Shown: positions 44,801 through 53,132, counted from the stretch's first letter. The stretch is DNA of 64,000 nt from Paenibacillus_AB hodogayensis (GCF_039536325.1 NZ_BAAAYO010000010.1:1-64000), one strand, 5' to 3'. The notes: generated by a model from the sequence alone, not told the origin. Numbers and translations are program-made.

Positions 44801-45383
44801 CCTTGTAAAAACCGCCTTCCGATACCGGAATCGGCTGCATAACCCACGGGTTGTTGCTCGCGCTCGTGAAAATCGACATGCCGTAATTCCCGCTCCGGAC
44901 CGCTTCCGGGACGGCCTGCATAAAATTGCCCCAGCCGTCCTTGATCGGCGACCAATTGGCGGCAATACCCGCGTTGACCGCCTCAAACCCGCCATTTTTC
45001 AGCAGTTCTTCAACGACCAGCGTAACGGATACGTTGGCCGTTTGATTGGCCGCAACAACGAACGGTTCCGAGCTTTTCTCCACAAATCCCACTTTATTAA
45101 CGGTCAATGTGTGATTGCCGGCCGGAACATCGGATATGGAGTATGCGCCGGACGCATCGGTGATCGCCTGTTTGCCGGTGCCGAGCACGACTACTCTGGC
45201 TCCTTCCAGCGCCACATTGCCAGGACCGTATACCGCACCCGAAACAGCGCCAAGCGCTGTCTCCGTTCTGAACGTATCGTCGTCATCCACCTGCGCGTAC
45301 CCTTTGACTTGAAACGCGGATAAGAGGAGAGTGAGTATCATCAGAAAAACAAGCTTTTTTTCGACAAAACGCATTCGACGCAT
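41805..45383 (-). CDS. large secreted multidomain glycoside-hydrolase-like protein
   Basis: This 1192-residue exported protein has a signal peptide (about 1-31). Domains by eye: a carboxypeptidase-regulatory-like beta sandwich (45-123, GAYSISDVPAGNHTLTVNKV), a CBM4/9-type carbohydrate-binding module (130-275, starting NGGFEAV), a linker domain, a TIM-barrel-like core (about 390-640), Ig-like modules (about 830-1035) and a second CBM-type module at the end (1041-1192, NGGFEKQ). In the core, WMIMDEPSLH near residue 491 resembles the acid/base glutamate of clan GH-A enzymes; the family was not identified. It should act outside the cell on a polysaccharide whose products enter through the ABC importer encoded downstream. 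AGGGG precedes the ATG at 45383. Confidence 0.8.
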   Translation of the reverse strand: MRRMRFVEKKLVFLMILTLLLSAFQVKGYAQVDDDDTFRTETALGAVSGAVYGPGNVALEGARVVVLGTGKQAITDASGAYSISDVPAGNHTLTVNKVGFVEKSSEPFVVAANQTANVSVTLVVEELLKNGGFEAVNAGIAANWSPIKDGWGNFMQAVPEAVRSGNYGMSIFTSASNNPWVMQPIPVSEGGFYKVTSWFKAMNVTGNVGLKFEFYKGPQNTSENWVSGYDVKASAALNDGGWHELSEELEVPSGTKYMYVYLRLFGKGTAYFDDASVVQTKRPPQLVSVQTNNVYYYPDMTAGTIQVKTSPEDGITSNKTVDIKMVADETGVIVFEENGIAAALEMHVSFDPTVMDMQQPYRIVVTLREDALRTIGELERTVYRWARPTALPANGPLYVDGQPFFPVIGYHVDPADFPDLLAIGINTIQGRFASNAAQLKAQLDAAHASGLKMLVPLYTNMKVKENFEQNRQYVAMFKDHPAVLAWMIMDEPSLHKVPQWELLESYRQVRAIDPVHPTYITDYDAFETAGQATDILTTDVYPYRKDFMQPISAVGKSVRLARAAVDDAKPIWTVLQTFRLANTVYDYLPTIDQVRNMAYQSVLAGGKGLAYYSITDPGWKLQQSELWPGLVQFKSELGLIGELVTQGAKIDEHIGNDVQWGIWERGSERYAVAINLTKQNQTAALPIAVPGYEMQLLYGGTPKQWASWESEQQIALTAEQTLVYRIVPFAVKADEAFGQLEAAKGMTPHPDWAVKTDALAGLLAQLQQALQLGAANKQGVLQEAIAFLKALSQLVQWTEQQDDVVLGGEKAEMLNVLHQIDARIQSIVQAALRIDLQVASKQVAAGDALGVGVQIRNATDKTLQNVHVSVYVSLPGIAGMIPVHDDIGSLSASDSSASHLAFDIPEDAVPGDYQVTAVVQFQYEGETLAASAKSPIAVQALLKAVLDSDRLELQRTGTHSFALDLTNHSMQAIAVDLSFASSVAIAVYLPSVVLMGGKETKRVEGSLTVPHTVTEAVYQLDILAKVGDTVHASVPLHVHIDTNLVYNGGFEKQASSGVKADGWYTASAVWDRTVAHSGQASARIDPKPTNSWNVINTANEKSIPVVPGKQYVLSGWVKNESTSGAVELGIRQVKQDDTTLAYNWTKTKNNSGWTEYRLTFVAAEQTRKIQVYFKADTNVNGPAWLDDVNVHG

Positions 45384-45421
45384 CGTAGCCCCTCCCGATT
45401 GGAACGTAATGGACGTTCGCT

Positions 45422-46975
45422 TCACTTCGGCCAATCCAAAAACTGATTGTCCTCCAGCAGTTTTTGCCGCAGCTTGGCGTAGTCGACCTCCTGCACCGAA
45501 CGACCGTCCTGAAGCGCAAGAGCCGCTGCCGTCGCAGCCGACTGGCCGAGAATCATAAAGACCGGCTCCATCCGGATCGAGCCGAATGCAATATGCGAGG
45601 CGGACAAACAAACCGGCACAAGCAGATTGGAGCATTGTTCGCCTTTCGGTACAATAGCCCGGTACGATATCGGGTACGGCGCCGCCGCCGGAACTTCCAC
45701 ATTCCCTTCATTGATGCAACGTCCATCCAGAACGACTCTTCGGCAGTTATGGGAGTCCATCGTGTACGCAGCAAGACCGATCGAATCGTCCACCGTTCTC
45801 AATCTTCTGCAATGATGCTCGGTCATGACCGTTTCGGCAATCATGCGGCGAGCTTCACGAATGTACAACTGCGGCGTCCAGTGCCCCGTCTCCGTAAACT
45901 CGTCAGCCGGCAGCCCCCATTTGCGCACTTCTTCGCGAACCGCCCTCGGTACCCGCTCATCGTTGCCAAGGAAATAGAGCATCCCCACATTGTTGCGAAC
46001 ATGCGCCTGGAAGATGTGTTCGCGCTCGGCGTAGCTTCCTTCCGGCCAACGGTAGTTTTGACCGATAAAATCGGTCGAAACCGCTCCTTTGTTGTTCAGG
46101 TCGCTCTTGCCGTTCGGCATCGCGATGTGCAGCAGCAGCGCATCCCAGATCCCGCCCTGAATATAGCGGGCAAGCAGAGTGAAGTCATCCGGACAATAGC
46201 CGGGAGGCTCGGGAAACGGAATTTGGTTCGCCTCCACATTCGTTAGACAAATGCGGAAATTGTACGCTTGCACACTGCTGTCTCCCTGCCCTTGGCGACC
46301 GAGAGGCGCATCGCTTACACCCGCCAGCAATCCGCTGTCCGGTTTCCCTTCGATTGTGTACGGATCTACCCAAATTTTGAAATCGTGTTCGCGGTCGCCG
46401 AAATGAATGCCGTTCAACACTTCCTTATACGTGTTGTTGGATTCCCGGCCGACATGGTACGAAACGCCTGCCTGCGCCATCAAATCTCCTTCGTAGGTGG
46501 CGTCGATAAACATGCTTGCCGCAAATGTATTCCCGTTCTCCATCGCGATCTCCGCAATGTTTCCGTTGCGCTTGATCACTTTGTCGAGGTGCTGCTCCAT
46601 ATATACCTGGATTTGCTCCCTCTCCAGCCATTCCATGAAAATCGCTTTGGCAACGCTCGGTTCAAACGTCCACTGCGTGCCGTCTCCTTCTGTCGTTCCG
46701 TAGTGTTTGCCCAGTGCGAGGTAAAACTCGCGGGCAATGCCTCCGATCGCCCCCTTGTGCCCGATATCGGTTGCGCCCAGCCCACCGGTTGTCAACCCTC
46801 CCAGATGGCTGCCAAACTCGACAATGACCACCTTGAGCCCCATTCGGCTCGCCTGTACCGCAGCGGCAATACCGGCGGATGTTCCGCCGTAAATACAAAG
46901 GTCCGCTTTTACGGTCTCCGGGAAAGCTTGCTTCTGCGCGGGCTTGTAGTACGTTAACGAACTGAAATCGTGCAT
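45422..46975 (-). CDS. FAD-dependent oxidoreductase (PF12831 type)
   Basis: This 517-residue soluble protein of the FAD_oxidored group has a nucleotide-binding fold at the N-terminus (LCIYGGTSAGIAAAVQASR, the GxxxxG turn at residues 30-35, then EFGSHLGGLTTGGLGATD). The C-terminal part is family-typical (HIAFGSIRMEPVFMILGQSA). No signal peptide is visible. Such proteins often occur in Paenibacillus and Bacteroidetes sugar clusters, where a redox step on a sugar is suspected but not shown. AAGGAGAG precedes the ATG. It is the first gene of the five-gene sugar cassette and is divergent from the LacI-type regulator; the 284-base spacer should hold both promoters. Confidence 0.87.
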   Translation of the reverse strand: MHDFSSLTYYKPAQKQAFPETVKADLCIYGGTSAGIAAAVQASRMGLKVVIVEFGSHLGGLTTGGLGATDIGHKGAIGGIAREFYLALGKHYGTTEGDGTQWTFEPSVAKAIFMEWLEREQIQVYMEQHLDKVIKRNGNIAEIAMENGNTFAASMFIDATYEGDLMAQAGVSYHVGRESNNTYKEVLNGIHFGDREHDFKIWVDPYTIEGKPDSGLLAGVSDAPLGRQGQGDSSVQAYNFRICLTNVEANQIPFPEPPGYCPDDFTLLARYIQGGIWDALLLHIAMPNGKSDLNNKGAVSTDFIGQNYRWPEGSYAEREHIFQAHVRNNVGMLYFLGNDERVPRAVREEVRKWGLPADEFTETGHWTPQLYIREARRMIAETVMTEHHCRRLRTVDDSIGLAAYTMDSHNCRRVVLDGRCINEGNVEVPAAAPYPISYRAIVPKGEQCSNLLVPVCLSASHIAFGSIRMEPVFMILGQSAATAAALALQDGRSVQEVDYAKLRQKLLEDNQFLDWPK

Positions 46976-47259
46976 GAATCCGTACTCTCCTTTTCTTCGT
47001 CATGCGAATGAATACACTCGTAGAATAAAAGGAATTAAGTTATATTTCTAGTTTCATTTTGATTTCATTTTCTACTCAAATTACAAATTCACCGATTAAA
47101 CAAGACTATCTAGAATCACCATCTCATAAGATCCTTCCTCGGGCTCCCATTCTACTTAAATCCTATATCAACGTTTTTATAAATAGCTCCATTTTTGTTT
47201 CATTTTTTGTTACAATGAATTCAGATCCTTATTGAACTCGTAAAGGAGCTTGTACCGTC

Positions 47260-48330
47260 ATGCCAAAACCCAAAGTAACCTTGCATGATTTGTCCTATCG
47301 TCTAGGGCTTTCCATACATACGGTGTCGAAAGCGCTCCGCGGTCTTCCCGGCATGTCCGAAGAAACGAGGTATGCGGTCAACCAGATGGCGAGACAACTG
47401 GGCTACCGTACGAAAGAACAAAAACGAAGCCTTAATGTGGAGAGGATTCAGTTATTCCCGGAAGTCAAACACCGCTTTATGCTCATCATTGCGCGAACGA
47501 ACAGCGGCTCCGCCTTAAACCAGATGCTGCTTGTCGGCTTGCAGGAGAAGCTGTCGGAATTCGGCCATTCCATTGAGACGGTCATTGCTCCCGAAACGTT
47601 CGACAAAGACGGTGCGTTCGAGGAATGGGTGGACAAGCACAACATCAAGTACGCCGACGGCATTTTCATTCCACCGCTTACCGCGCCGGGGCTGGAAAGC
47701 AAGCTGCTGTCGCTGGCCATCCCTCGCATTATATTGAACTACGCTCCTCCGGCAGTGGACGCAGACAGTGTGATCTGGGATGTCGAAACGGCGATCTATC
47801 AGTCGGTGCGCTATTTTCTGGAGATGGGGCATACCAATGTGCTGTTTATCGGGGAAAAAGAAGCGCGCGGTCATTTGCTGCGCTGGAAAACCTTCGTGGA
47901 AGCGATGAGGGAAAACGGCGAAGACGTACATGCCGACGATCATGTCACAGACGTCATTTCGAACAAAGAGCAATGGATGAACATCGTCACGGAACGGCTT
48001 CAACGACGGAAACCTACGGCGATCCTGAGCGCGCTGGGCAGCCGACTGCCCTGGATTTATTTGGCGTGTGACGCAAACGGGCTGCACATCCCCGATAATT
48101 GCTCGCTGATTTCGCTGGAACACGACAAAAGCGATTTTGTGCCGCAGCTGTCAAGACCGTTTCTCCTTATTAAGGAAACCGGGGTGCGCGGAGCGGAGCG
48201 CATGTTGTGGAGGCTCGCTAATCCGCATTTGCCCTATGAGCACACCCAGCTTCAAGGCGGCTTCTATAGGGGCGAGACCGTCAAGCCGCTGCAGCGCGCA
48301 GGGCAGGGGGCGTTTCCGAAAAATCGATAA
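47260..48330 (+). CDS. LacI-family transcriptional regulator
   Basis: This 356-residue regulator has an N-terminal helix-turn-helix (TLHDLSYRLGLSIHTVSKAL, about residues 7-26) with the conserved hinge region, followed by a periplasmic-binding-like effector domain (ADGIFIPPLTAPGLESKLLS, and the C-terminal RGAERMLWRL block). LacI proteins of this kind usually repress sugar uptake until the sugar binds. AAAGGAGC precedes the ATG. Its position divergent to the FAD-oxidoreductase/ABC cassette makes that cassette the likely target. No clear symmetrical operator could be picked out in the 46976-47259 spacer, which is very AT-rich. Confidence 0.92.
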   Translation: MPKPKVTLHDLSYRLGLSIHTVSKALRGLPGMSEETRYAVNQMARQLGYRTKEQKRSLNVERIQLFPEVKHRFMLIIARTNSGSALNQMLLVGLQEKLSEFGHSIETVIAPETFDKDGAFEEWVDKHNIKYADGIFIPPLTAPGLESKLLSLAIPRIILNYAPPAVDADSVIWDVETAIYQSVRYFLEMGHTNVLFIGEKEARGHLLRWKTFVEAMRENGEDVHADDHVTDVISNKEQWMNIVTERLQRRKPTAILSALGSRLPWIYLACDANGLHIPDNCSLISLEHDKSDFVPQLSRPFLLIKETGVRGAERMLWRLANPHLPYEHTQLQGGFYRGETVKPLQRAGQGAFPKNR

Positions 48331-48390
48331 CCTCGCGTTTGAAGAACAAATCAACGGCATGCCCAAATAAATGGAGGGCATACTTCCCCA

Positions 48391-48420
48391 TATAAGCCAT
48401 CCACAAGTGGATGGCTTATA
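48391..48420. terminator. bidirectional hairpin between convergent genes
   Basis: A perfect 14-bp inverted repeat (TATAAGCCATCCAC and its complement, two-base loop) sits between the ends of the LacI-type and RCC1 genes. It lacks a T-tract on either strand, so termination efficiency is uncertain. Confidence 0.55.
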
Positions 48421-48437
48421 GGGCACGATTCGCGTTA

Positions 48438-50000
48438 TCAGTTGACTTTAACCTCTGTAGGGACCAATGTAGAACCAACAATTGAACCATTACCCAGTTG
48501 CCCCATATCGTTGGATCCCCATGTGAGATAAGAACCCTCGCGGCTTAACGCACTGCTGCTTAAGTACCCGGCAGACAAAGAGTCCACAAGTACGTCGGTT
48601 GCCACTTTAACAGGGAGCAGCCTTGTAGCTTTCGTACCATCACCGAGTTGACCGTATCCATTATACCCCCAAGTCCAAACGATGCCGTCCGTTCCCAAAG
48701 CCATACTATGGAGACCACCGGCGGAAATTTGTTTTACAGGGGGTAAGGCAGCCAGCTGCACAGCCTGTAAGCGCGAGATCACGGTGCCATCGCCCAGCTC
48801 GCCTTCCCCATTATATCCCCAGGCCCATACCGTGCCGTCATTTTTCAGAGCCATACTGTGATAAAGTCCGCTCGATAGGGCGGTGATCCCACTTAAGCCC
48901 GCTATCTTCACGGGTGCTGAACGATTCACCTCCGTTCCATCTCCCAATTGGCCTAATGCATTAGACCCCCATGCAAATGCAGTACCATCGCTTCGAACAG
49001 CCTGGCTATGGAATGCACCGCTTGAAATGGAGGCAATGGAGTCAAGGCCCGATACTTGGACTGGTGTTACTCGGTCAACCGTAGTATCATCGCCTAGTTG
49101 GCCATATGCGTTTAAGCCCCATGCCCACACGGTCCCGTCGCTTTTCAAAGCCAACGAATGCTGTTGCCCTGCTTGTATGGCAATTACATGGTTTAGACCG
49201 GGCACTTGTACCGGTACAAGCTTCGGTTCTACCGTACCGTCGCCTAATTGGCCAACACCATTACTTCCCCACGCCCATACGGTACCATTCTGCTTCAATG
49301 CAAGCGAGTGGTTCTGGCCAACGGAAATGGAGCTTATAGAATCCAAGCCTATGACCTTCGATGGGAGTAGACTGTGAATAAGTTTATCCAGTCCCACGAT
49401 TCCCAGCTTGTATCCTCCCCACTCCCACACGGTTCCATCTTGCTTAACAGCTGCTGTGTGAAAGGCGTTAAAGCTGCCCATCGAAACTTGGGGTGTTATT
49501 TGCAAAGCAGCGTCGATAAGGCGGAGTGTCACCTCATTGCTTGCCAATGAAACATTCCCGGCCGCATCCTTCGCTCTGACCGTGAAGCTATAGCTGGAAC
49601 CCGCCACTAATCCAGTAATTGTTGTTTCGAGTGTACCATAAGTCACACTTGTTACTACAGACGCACCCTTGTAAACCTCATAACCAATGACACCGATATT
49701 ATCTGCTGCGGCTGTCCATATGAGGCTTACGCTATCTGCCGTGCTCCCGGCCAATTTCAAGAGCGGAGCGCTTGGTGCAGATCCATCCTTGGGGAACCCG
49801 GCCACAGGAATAAGGATTGGCGGAACATTGACTTCAAGCTGCGGCTCCTTCACCTGTGGGGCTAAGTAAACGTTCTGGCTAACAACTGTGCTCGGAGTAC
49901 CTGGATTGCCGGGACTGCTTTCTACCTGATTCATCATTGCAAATGGATGGAGTAATACAGCTGTCATAATAACAAAACTTACCGAAGACTTATTCTTCAT
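48438..50000 (-). CDS. secreted RCC1-repeat beta-propeller with Fn3 domain
   Basis: This 520-residue exported protein starts with a signal peptide (about 1-30) and a fibronectin type III domain (about 75-165; SLIWTAAADNIGVIGYEVYK). The rest is built of seven RCC1-type repeats of about 50 residues, with recurring phrases such as GTVWAWGSNGVGQLGDGT and HSLALKSDGTVWAWG, enough for a seven-bladed propeller. RCC1 propellers bind proteins or surfaces; the bacterial secreted kind is not well characterised. GGGGAGGG precedes the ATG at 50000. It begins 30 bases after the SLH/collagen-like protein gene and is probably in the same operon, which points to a shared job at the cell surface. Confidence 0.88.
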   Translation of the reverse strand: MKNKSSVSFVIMTAVLLHPFAMMNQVESSPGNPGTPSTVVSQNVYLAPQVKEPQLEVNVPPILIPVAGFPKDGSAPSAPLLKLAGSTADSVSLIWTAAADNIGVIGYEVYKGASVVTSVTYGTLETTITGLVAGSSYSFTVRAKDAAGNVSLASNEVTLRLIDAALQITPQVSMGSFNAFHTAAVKQDGTVWEWGGYKLGIVGLDKLIHSLLPSKVIGLDSISSISVGQNHSLALKQNGTVWAWGSNGVGQLGDGTVEPKLVPVQVPGLNHVIAIQAGQQHSLALKSDGTVWAWGLNAYGQLGDDTTVDRVTPVQVSGLDSIASISSGAFHSQAVRSDGTAFAWGSNALGQLGDGTEVNRSAPVKIAGLSGITALSSGLYHSMALKNDGTVWAWGYNGEGELGDGTVISRLQAVQLAALPPVKQISAGGLHSMALGTDGIVWTWGYNGYGQLGDGTKATRLLPVKVATDVLVDSLSAGYLSSSALSREGSYLTWGSNDMGQLGNGSIVGSTLVPTEVKVN

Positions 50001-50030
50001 AGGATGCACCCTCCCCAGAGCTATTACCGA

Positions 50031-52271
50031 TTATTCAATGGCAACTCCTGCGCTTGCATACCCGGTTACCGAATTTACAAAAGCCATACCTTGGGCTGAA
50101 ATGGAATATACCAATATATAACGATCACCAGCCGCTACGGGTATACTTAAACCCGTTGTAGTCCCGCTTATTGTATCTCCTAAAGAAACAGCGTCCGTTA
50201 AAGACGGCGCTAATGTTACCCCAGCTCCTGGCACTACAGCAAATGTGTTGTTGGCTGAAGGACCCGCTGATTTATACAATTGAGCCTGCATGGTTACCGA
50301 CGTTCCTGCCATAAGTGTTAATGGAGTAGTGTTACTAAAAAAGGCGGAAATCGATGTGATTTTTCCACCACGCGGAGTTATAAATGCATAATTAATAACT
50401 GGCCCCATTGTCGTACCGGTCAAATCAATATTGCCACTCGTAAGATTAATTCCTGTTGCGGAAGATCCAAACCCAATCAAGCTTGCCGTACCTGTCAATC
50501 CACCTAGGAGGGTTGTCATAGTGATCGGCCCCCCAGACGCAAAAGGGATAAGCGAACCTGCGCCTGCTGCTCCGGCTGCAGCTATCAGTGTATAGTCTGG
50601 AGATACTCCAGGCACTCCTGTTGGTGGTGCAACATTTGTAATATAGGTACTGCCATTAAACGTTACTACCTGTGCTGCGGAATAACCGGGAGCTATTGCC
50701 GGATCGAATGCCACCACTCCATTTAATCCAACCCCTGCTGCACCTGTTGATCCGGCTGGGCCGGTCGCTCCGGTTGGCCCTGCTGGTCCGGTTGCTCCGG
50801 CTGGCCCTGCTGGGCCGGTGGAACCTGCTGCACCTGCTGGGCCGACTGGCCCTGCTACTCCGGCTGGTCCTTGTGGTCCTTGTGGTCCTTGTGGTCCGGT
50901 GGCACCTGTTACTCCGGCTGCCCCAGCAACACCTGCTGCAGCTATCAGTGTATAGTCTGCGGATAATCCAGGCACTCCTGTTGGTGCTGCAACATTTGTA
51001 ATATAGGTACTGCCATTATGCGTGACTACCTGTGTTGCGGAATAAGCGGATGCTGCTGCCGCATCGAATGCCAGCACTCCATTTAATCCAACCCCTGCTG
51101 CACCTGTTACTCCGGCTGGCCCGACTGGTCCTGCTACTCCGGCTGGTCCTTGTGGTCCTTGCGGTCCTTGCGGTCCTTGTGGTCCTTCTGATCCTTGTGG
51201 TCCAATTCCACCCGATTGTCCATCTGCTCCTCTTGAACCTTCAATTCCTACATCACCTTTATCGCCCTTGTCACCTTTATCGCCCTTGTCGCCCTTGTCG
51301 CCCTTGTCGCCCTTGTCACCTTTACCTCCTGCCAATCCTGGAACAAGTGGCGGCGTGGATGGTGCAGATGCAGCCCCCTCAGCAGTTGATGCTTCTACGA
51401 AAAGCGCATGGCTGCCATTATGTACGATTGTTACCGCTTCACCTACTTGAATCGTCGATGCTAGTCCATTCTGTCCATAAACGATAGAGTCCGAGCTTAA
51501 CTGATATGCAACTTTTGCTCCTATGCTATTCAGTACTACAATACTAGTCGCAGTCAGTTCAGCAATATTCCCTCGAGTTATCCGATCGGACAAGCTGCTA
51601 GTATGTATTTCAGCGTTACTCAAAACTGTCGCCAGTTGAGCCCGTGTGATCGTTTGCTTTGGCTTAAATGTATGATCGGGAAATCCATCAACTACTTTAT
51701 ACTGTGCCGCTGTATTCACATAACCGACTGCCCAATCTGAAATATCAGAAGCATCGCTGAACGGCGCTGCTTTATTGGCGAGTGCTGTAGACTCGGGAGA
51801 TTTGCCCATGGCTCGAATAACGATCCTTGTTACCCATTCACGGCTGGCTGATTGACTCCCCCAGTTGGAACCTGTAAGTTCTACCTCTTCACCTGGTACA
51901 ATCAGTCCTTTTTCAAAAGCAAGCTTAACCCAGTTCTGCGCCCATAAATCGACTTTGAGAGTAAGATCAGCAGGTTTAGGAACAGCCTCTTCAAAACCTA
52001 GGAATCGAACTGCCATAATGACTGCTTCCTGATGGCTTACAGGACTATTAGGATTGAAGTTGCCTAAATCATCGCCTTCAACAACTCTTAGCGCAGCAAC
52101 CTTTGAAATATATTTGGAAGCCCATGAGGATGAGCCCACATCCGAGAACGCTGCAGCGTCTGCAACCCCATATTTTAAAGGTCCAAAATTAGGAAACAAG
52201 GTTGTAAGTTGCCCTACTAGCAGTAACGCGATTGCCGACGACTTATAAAGCTTTGACTTCTTGCTTTTCAT
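50031..52271 (-). CDS. SLH-anchored collagen-like protein with BclB-type C-terminal domain
   Basis: This is a 746-residue surface protein. A signal peptide (about 1-38) leads into three SLH repeats (40-230; SSWASKYISKVAALRVVEGD, then ISDWAVGYVNTAAQYKVVDG and ITRAQLATVLSNAE) for cell-wall anchoring, and then a beta-rich spacer. Collagen-like Gly-X-Y tracts follow (about 310-555), including nine GDK triplets and many GPQ, GPA and GAT triplets. Two copies of a 45-residue module (AFDPAIAPGYSAAQVVTF type) interrupt the triplets. The end (about 570-746, SLIPFASGGPITMTTLLGGL to VTGYASAGVAIE) matches the BclB-type domain of exosporium glycoproteins. GGAGG lies eight bases before the ATG at 52271. Joining a vegetative-wall anchor to an exosporium-type stalk is unusual. 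Confidence 0.9.
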   Translation of the reverse strand: MKSKKSKLYKSSAIALLLVGQLTTLFPNFGPLKYGVADAAAFSDVGSSSWASKYISKVAALRVVEGDDLGNFNPNSPVSHQEAVIMAVRFLGFEEAVPKPADLTLKVDLWAQNWVKLAFEKGLIVPGEEVELTGSNWGSQSASREWVTRIVIRAMGKSPESTALANKAAPFSDASDISDWAVGYVNTAAQYKVVDGFPDHTFKPKQTITRAQLATVLSNAEIHTSSLSDRITRGNIAELTATSIVVLNSIGAKVAYQLSSDSIVYGQNGLASTIQVGEAVTIVHNGSHALFVEASTAEGAASAPSTPPLVPGLAGGKGDKGDKGDKGDKGDKGDKGDKGDVGIEGSRGADGQSGGIGPQGSEGPQGPQGPQGPQGPAGVAGPVGPAGVTGAAGVGLNGVLAFDAAAASAYSATQVVTHNGSTYITNVAAPTGVPGLSADYTLIAAAGVAGAAGVTGATGPQGPQGPQGPAGVAGPVGPAGAAGSTGPAGPAGATGPAGPTGATGPAGSTGAAGVGLNGVVAFDPAIAPGYSAAQVVTFNGSTYITNVAPPTGVPGVSPDYTLIAAAGAAGAGSLIPFASGGPITMTTLLGGLTGTASLIGFGSSATGINLTSGNIDLTGTTMGPVINYAFITPRGGKITSISAFFSNTTPLTLMAGTSVTMQAQLYKSAGPSANNTFAVVPGAGVTLAPSLTDAVSLGDTISGTTTGLSIPVAAGDRYILVYSISAQGMAFVNSVTGYASAGVAIE
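50575..51120 (-). repeat. intragenic 360-bp tandem duplication
   Basis: About 185 bases at 50575-50760 recur at 50935-51120, exactly 360 bases later, with about 90 percent identity by eye. Each copy encodes the 45-residue module plus the start of a Gly-X-Y tract, so a whole module-plus-stalk unit was duplicated. Confidence 0.85.
51253..51326 (-). repeat. 9-bp short tandem repeat coding for Gly-Asp-Lys triplets
   Basis: The unit CGCCCTTGT (or its variant ACCTTTATC/ACCTTTGTC) repeats about eight to nine times without breaking the frame. Slippage here would change stalk length in steps of three residues. Confidence 0.75.
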
Positions 52272-52540
52272 TGTCATTACCTCCATTAATTTGAAATATA
52301 GCTTGAGGCGGCTCTAAAACGATATCGAAAATGCTACGGCCTATGGCCATTGGGTGTGTAAGAGCTTAAAACTGGCTTAGTCTGTGCTGCATGCTATACC
52401 ACCTTTCAAAAGCATGAAACTTTCAACTCCTTCTATCACAAAGTCAGACCTTAACCCGTATTTATGAAATGACCTAATCTCTTGCTCAGTAAGAGATCAG
52501 ACCTTTCCGAATACGCAGAATTAGCTCTGACTTTGTACTG

Positions 52541-52735
52541 TATAAGTTGAACGAATGTTGGAAGCCCATTTCATTCCGAAAAGGACTGCCTTGCTGCTCA
52601 GACATGTTGTTTTCAACTCCTGGATTGAAAAAAAGACTCAGCGGAATAGAGTTGAGAGCCAAAACTCGCTACAAGACAGATCCCTTTATCCATTTCACTT
52701 GGCTATTTCCAGAAAGTGTTTTCGTTCAACTTATA
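52541..52735. mobile_element. MITE-like element with 15-bp terminal inverted repeats
   Basis: TATAAGTTGAACGAA at 52541-52555 is the exact reverse complement of 52721-52735, and both outer ends are TA. The 195-base unit has no transposase and no convincing gene. It fits a non-autonomous miniature transposon mobilised by a TA-targeting transposase, but the family is unknown. The neighbouring 52300-52540 spacer holds another inverted repeat (CAAAGTCAGA/TCTGACTTTG near 52439 and 52525) and no gene. Confidence 0.5.
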
Positions 52736-52805
52736 TAGTTCCTTGCTTTGTATTGTCATAGACTACTATTATTATAAATGTAGGCTATGAAAGACTTCTG
52801 AAAGA

Positions 52806-52859
52806 GAAATAGCTGTCATCAAGGAGCGAGCACGGTAGCTCCTTGATGACAGCTATTTC
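52806..52859. repeat. perfect 22-bp inverted repeat (large hairpin)
   Basis: Bases 52806-52827 and 52838-52859 are exact reverse complements around a 10-base loop. There is no T-tract on either side. It lies immediately before a coding remnant. Confidence 0.8.
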
Positions 52860-52864
52860 GTTAG

Positions 52865-53077
52865 ATTCATACCACAGGTGTTCCCACGACAAAACCCGTT
52901 AAGATTTCGGGGGATTCTGCACCTAGTCCCGAAGATGTCGAAATAACGGAAGGCGACTGTACGACTGTTATTGCGAGTAGCGGCTACGACATATTTCGCG
53001 TCTTATTCATGCGTCAGCGCAGTCACCTTCCTGAAATGGAGGCGATTCTAGATGCGGGGAGATTGCCTGAGGACTGA
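52865..53077 (+). pseudogene. unidentified 70-codon coding remnant
   Basis: A plus-strand frame runs from just after a TAG (52862-52864) to TGA at 53075-53077. It has no start codon or ribosome-binding site near its beginning, but composition is protein-like (SPEDVEITEGDCTTVIASS, then YDIFRVLFMRQRSHLPEME). It looks like the 3-prime end of a lost gene cut at the hairpin. The family is not recognised. Confidence 0.4.
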
Positions 53078-53089
53078 CTTCTTATCCGT

Positions 53090-53132
53090 AAAAAAGACAG
53101 CAGAGAGCTCTCCCGAGCTCCCTGCTGTCTTC
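53090..53132 (-). terminator. terminator of the sucAB operon
   Basis: On the minus strand GACAGCAGGGAGCT pairs with AGCTCTCTGCTGTC and is followed by six T residues, 32 bases beyond the sucB stop. Confidence 0.85.

Noticed and set aside
51253..51326. A CRISPR array
   Set aside because: The units are nine bases, directly adjacent without spacers, and code for Gly-Asp-Lys in frame.
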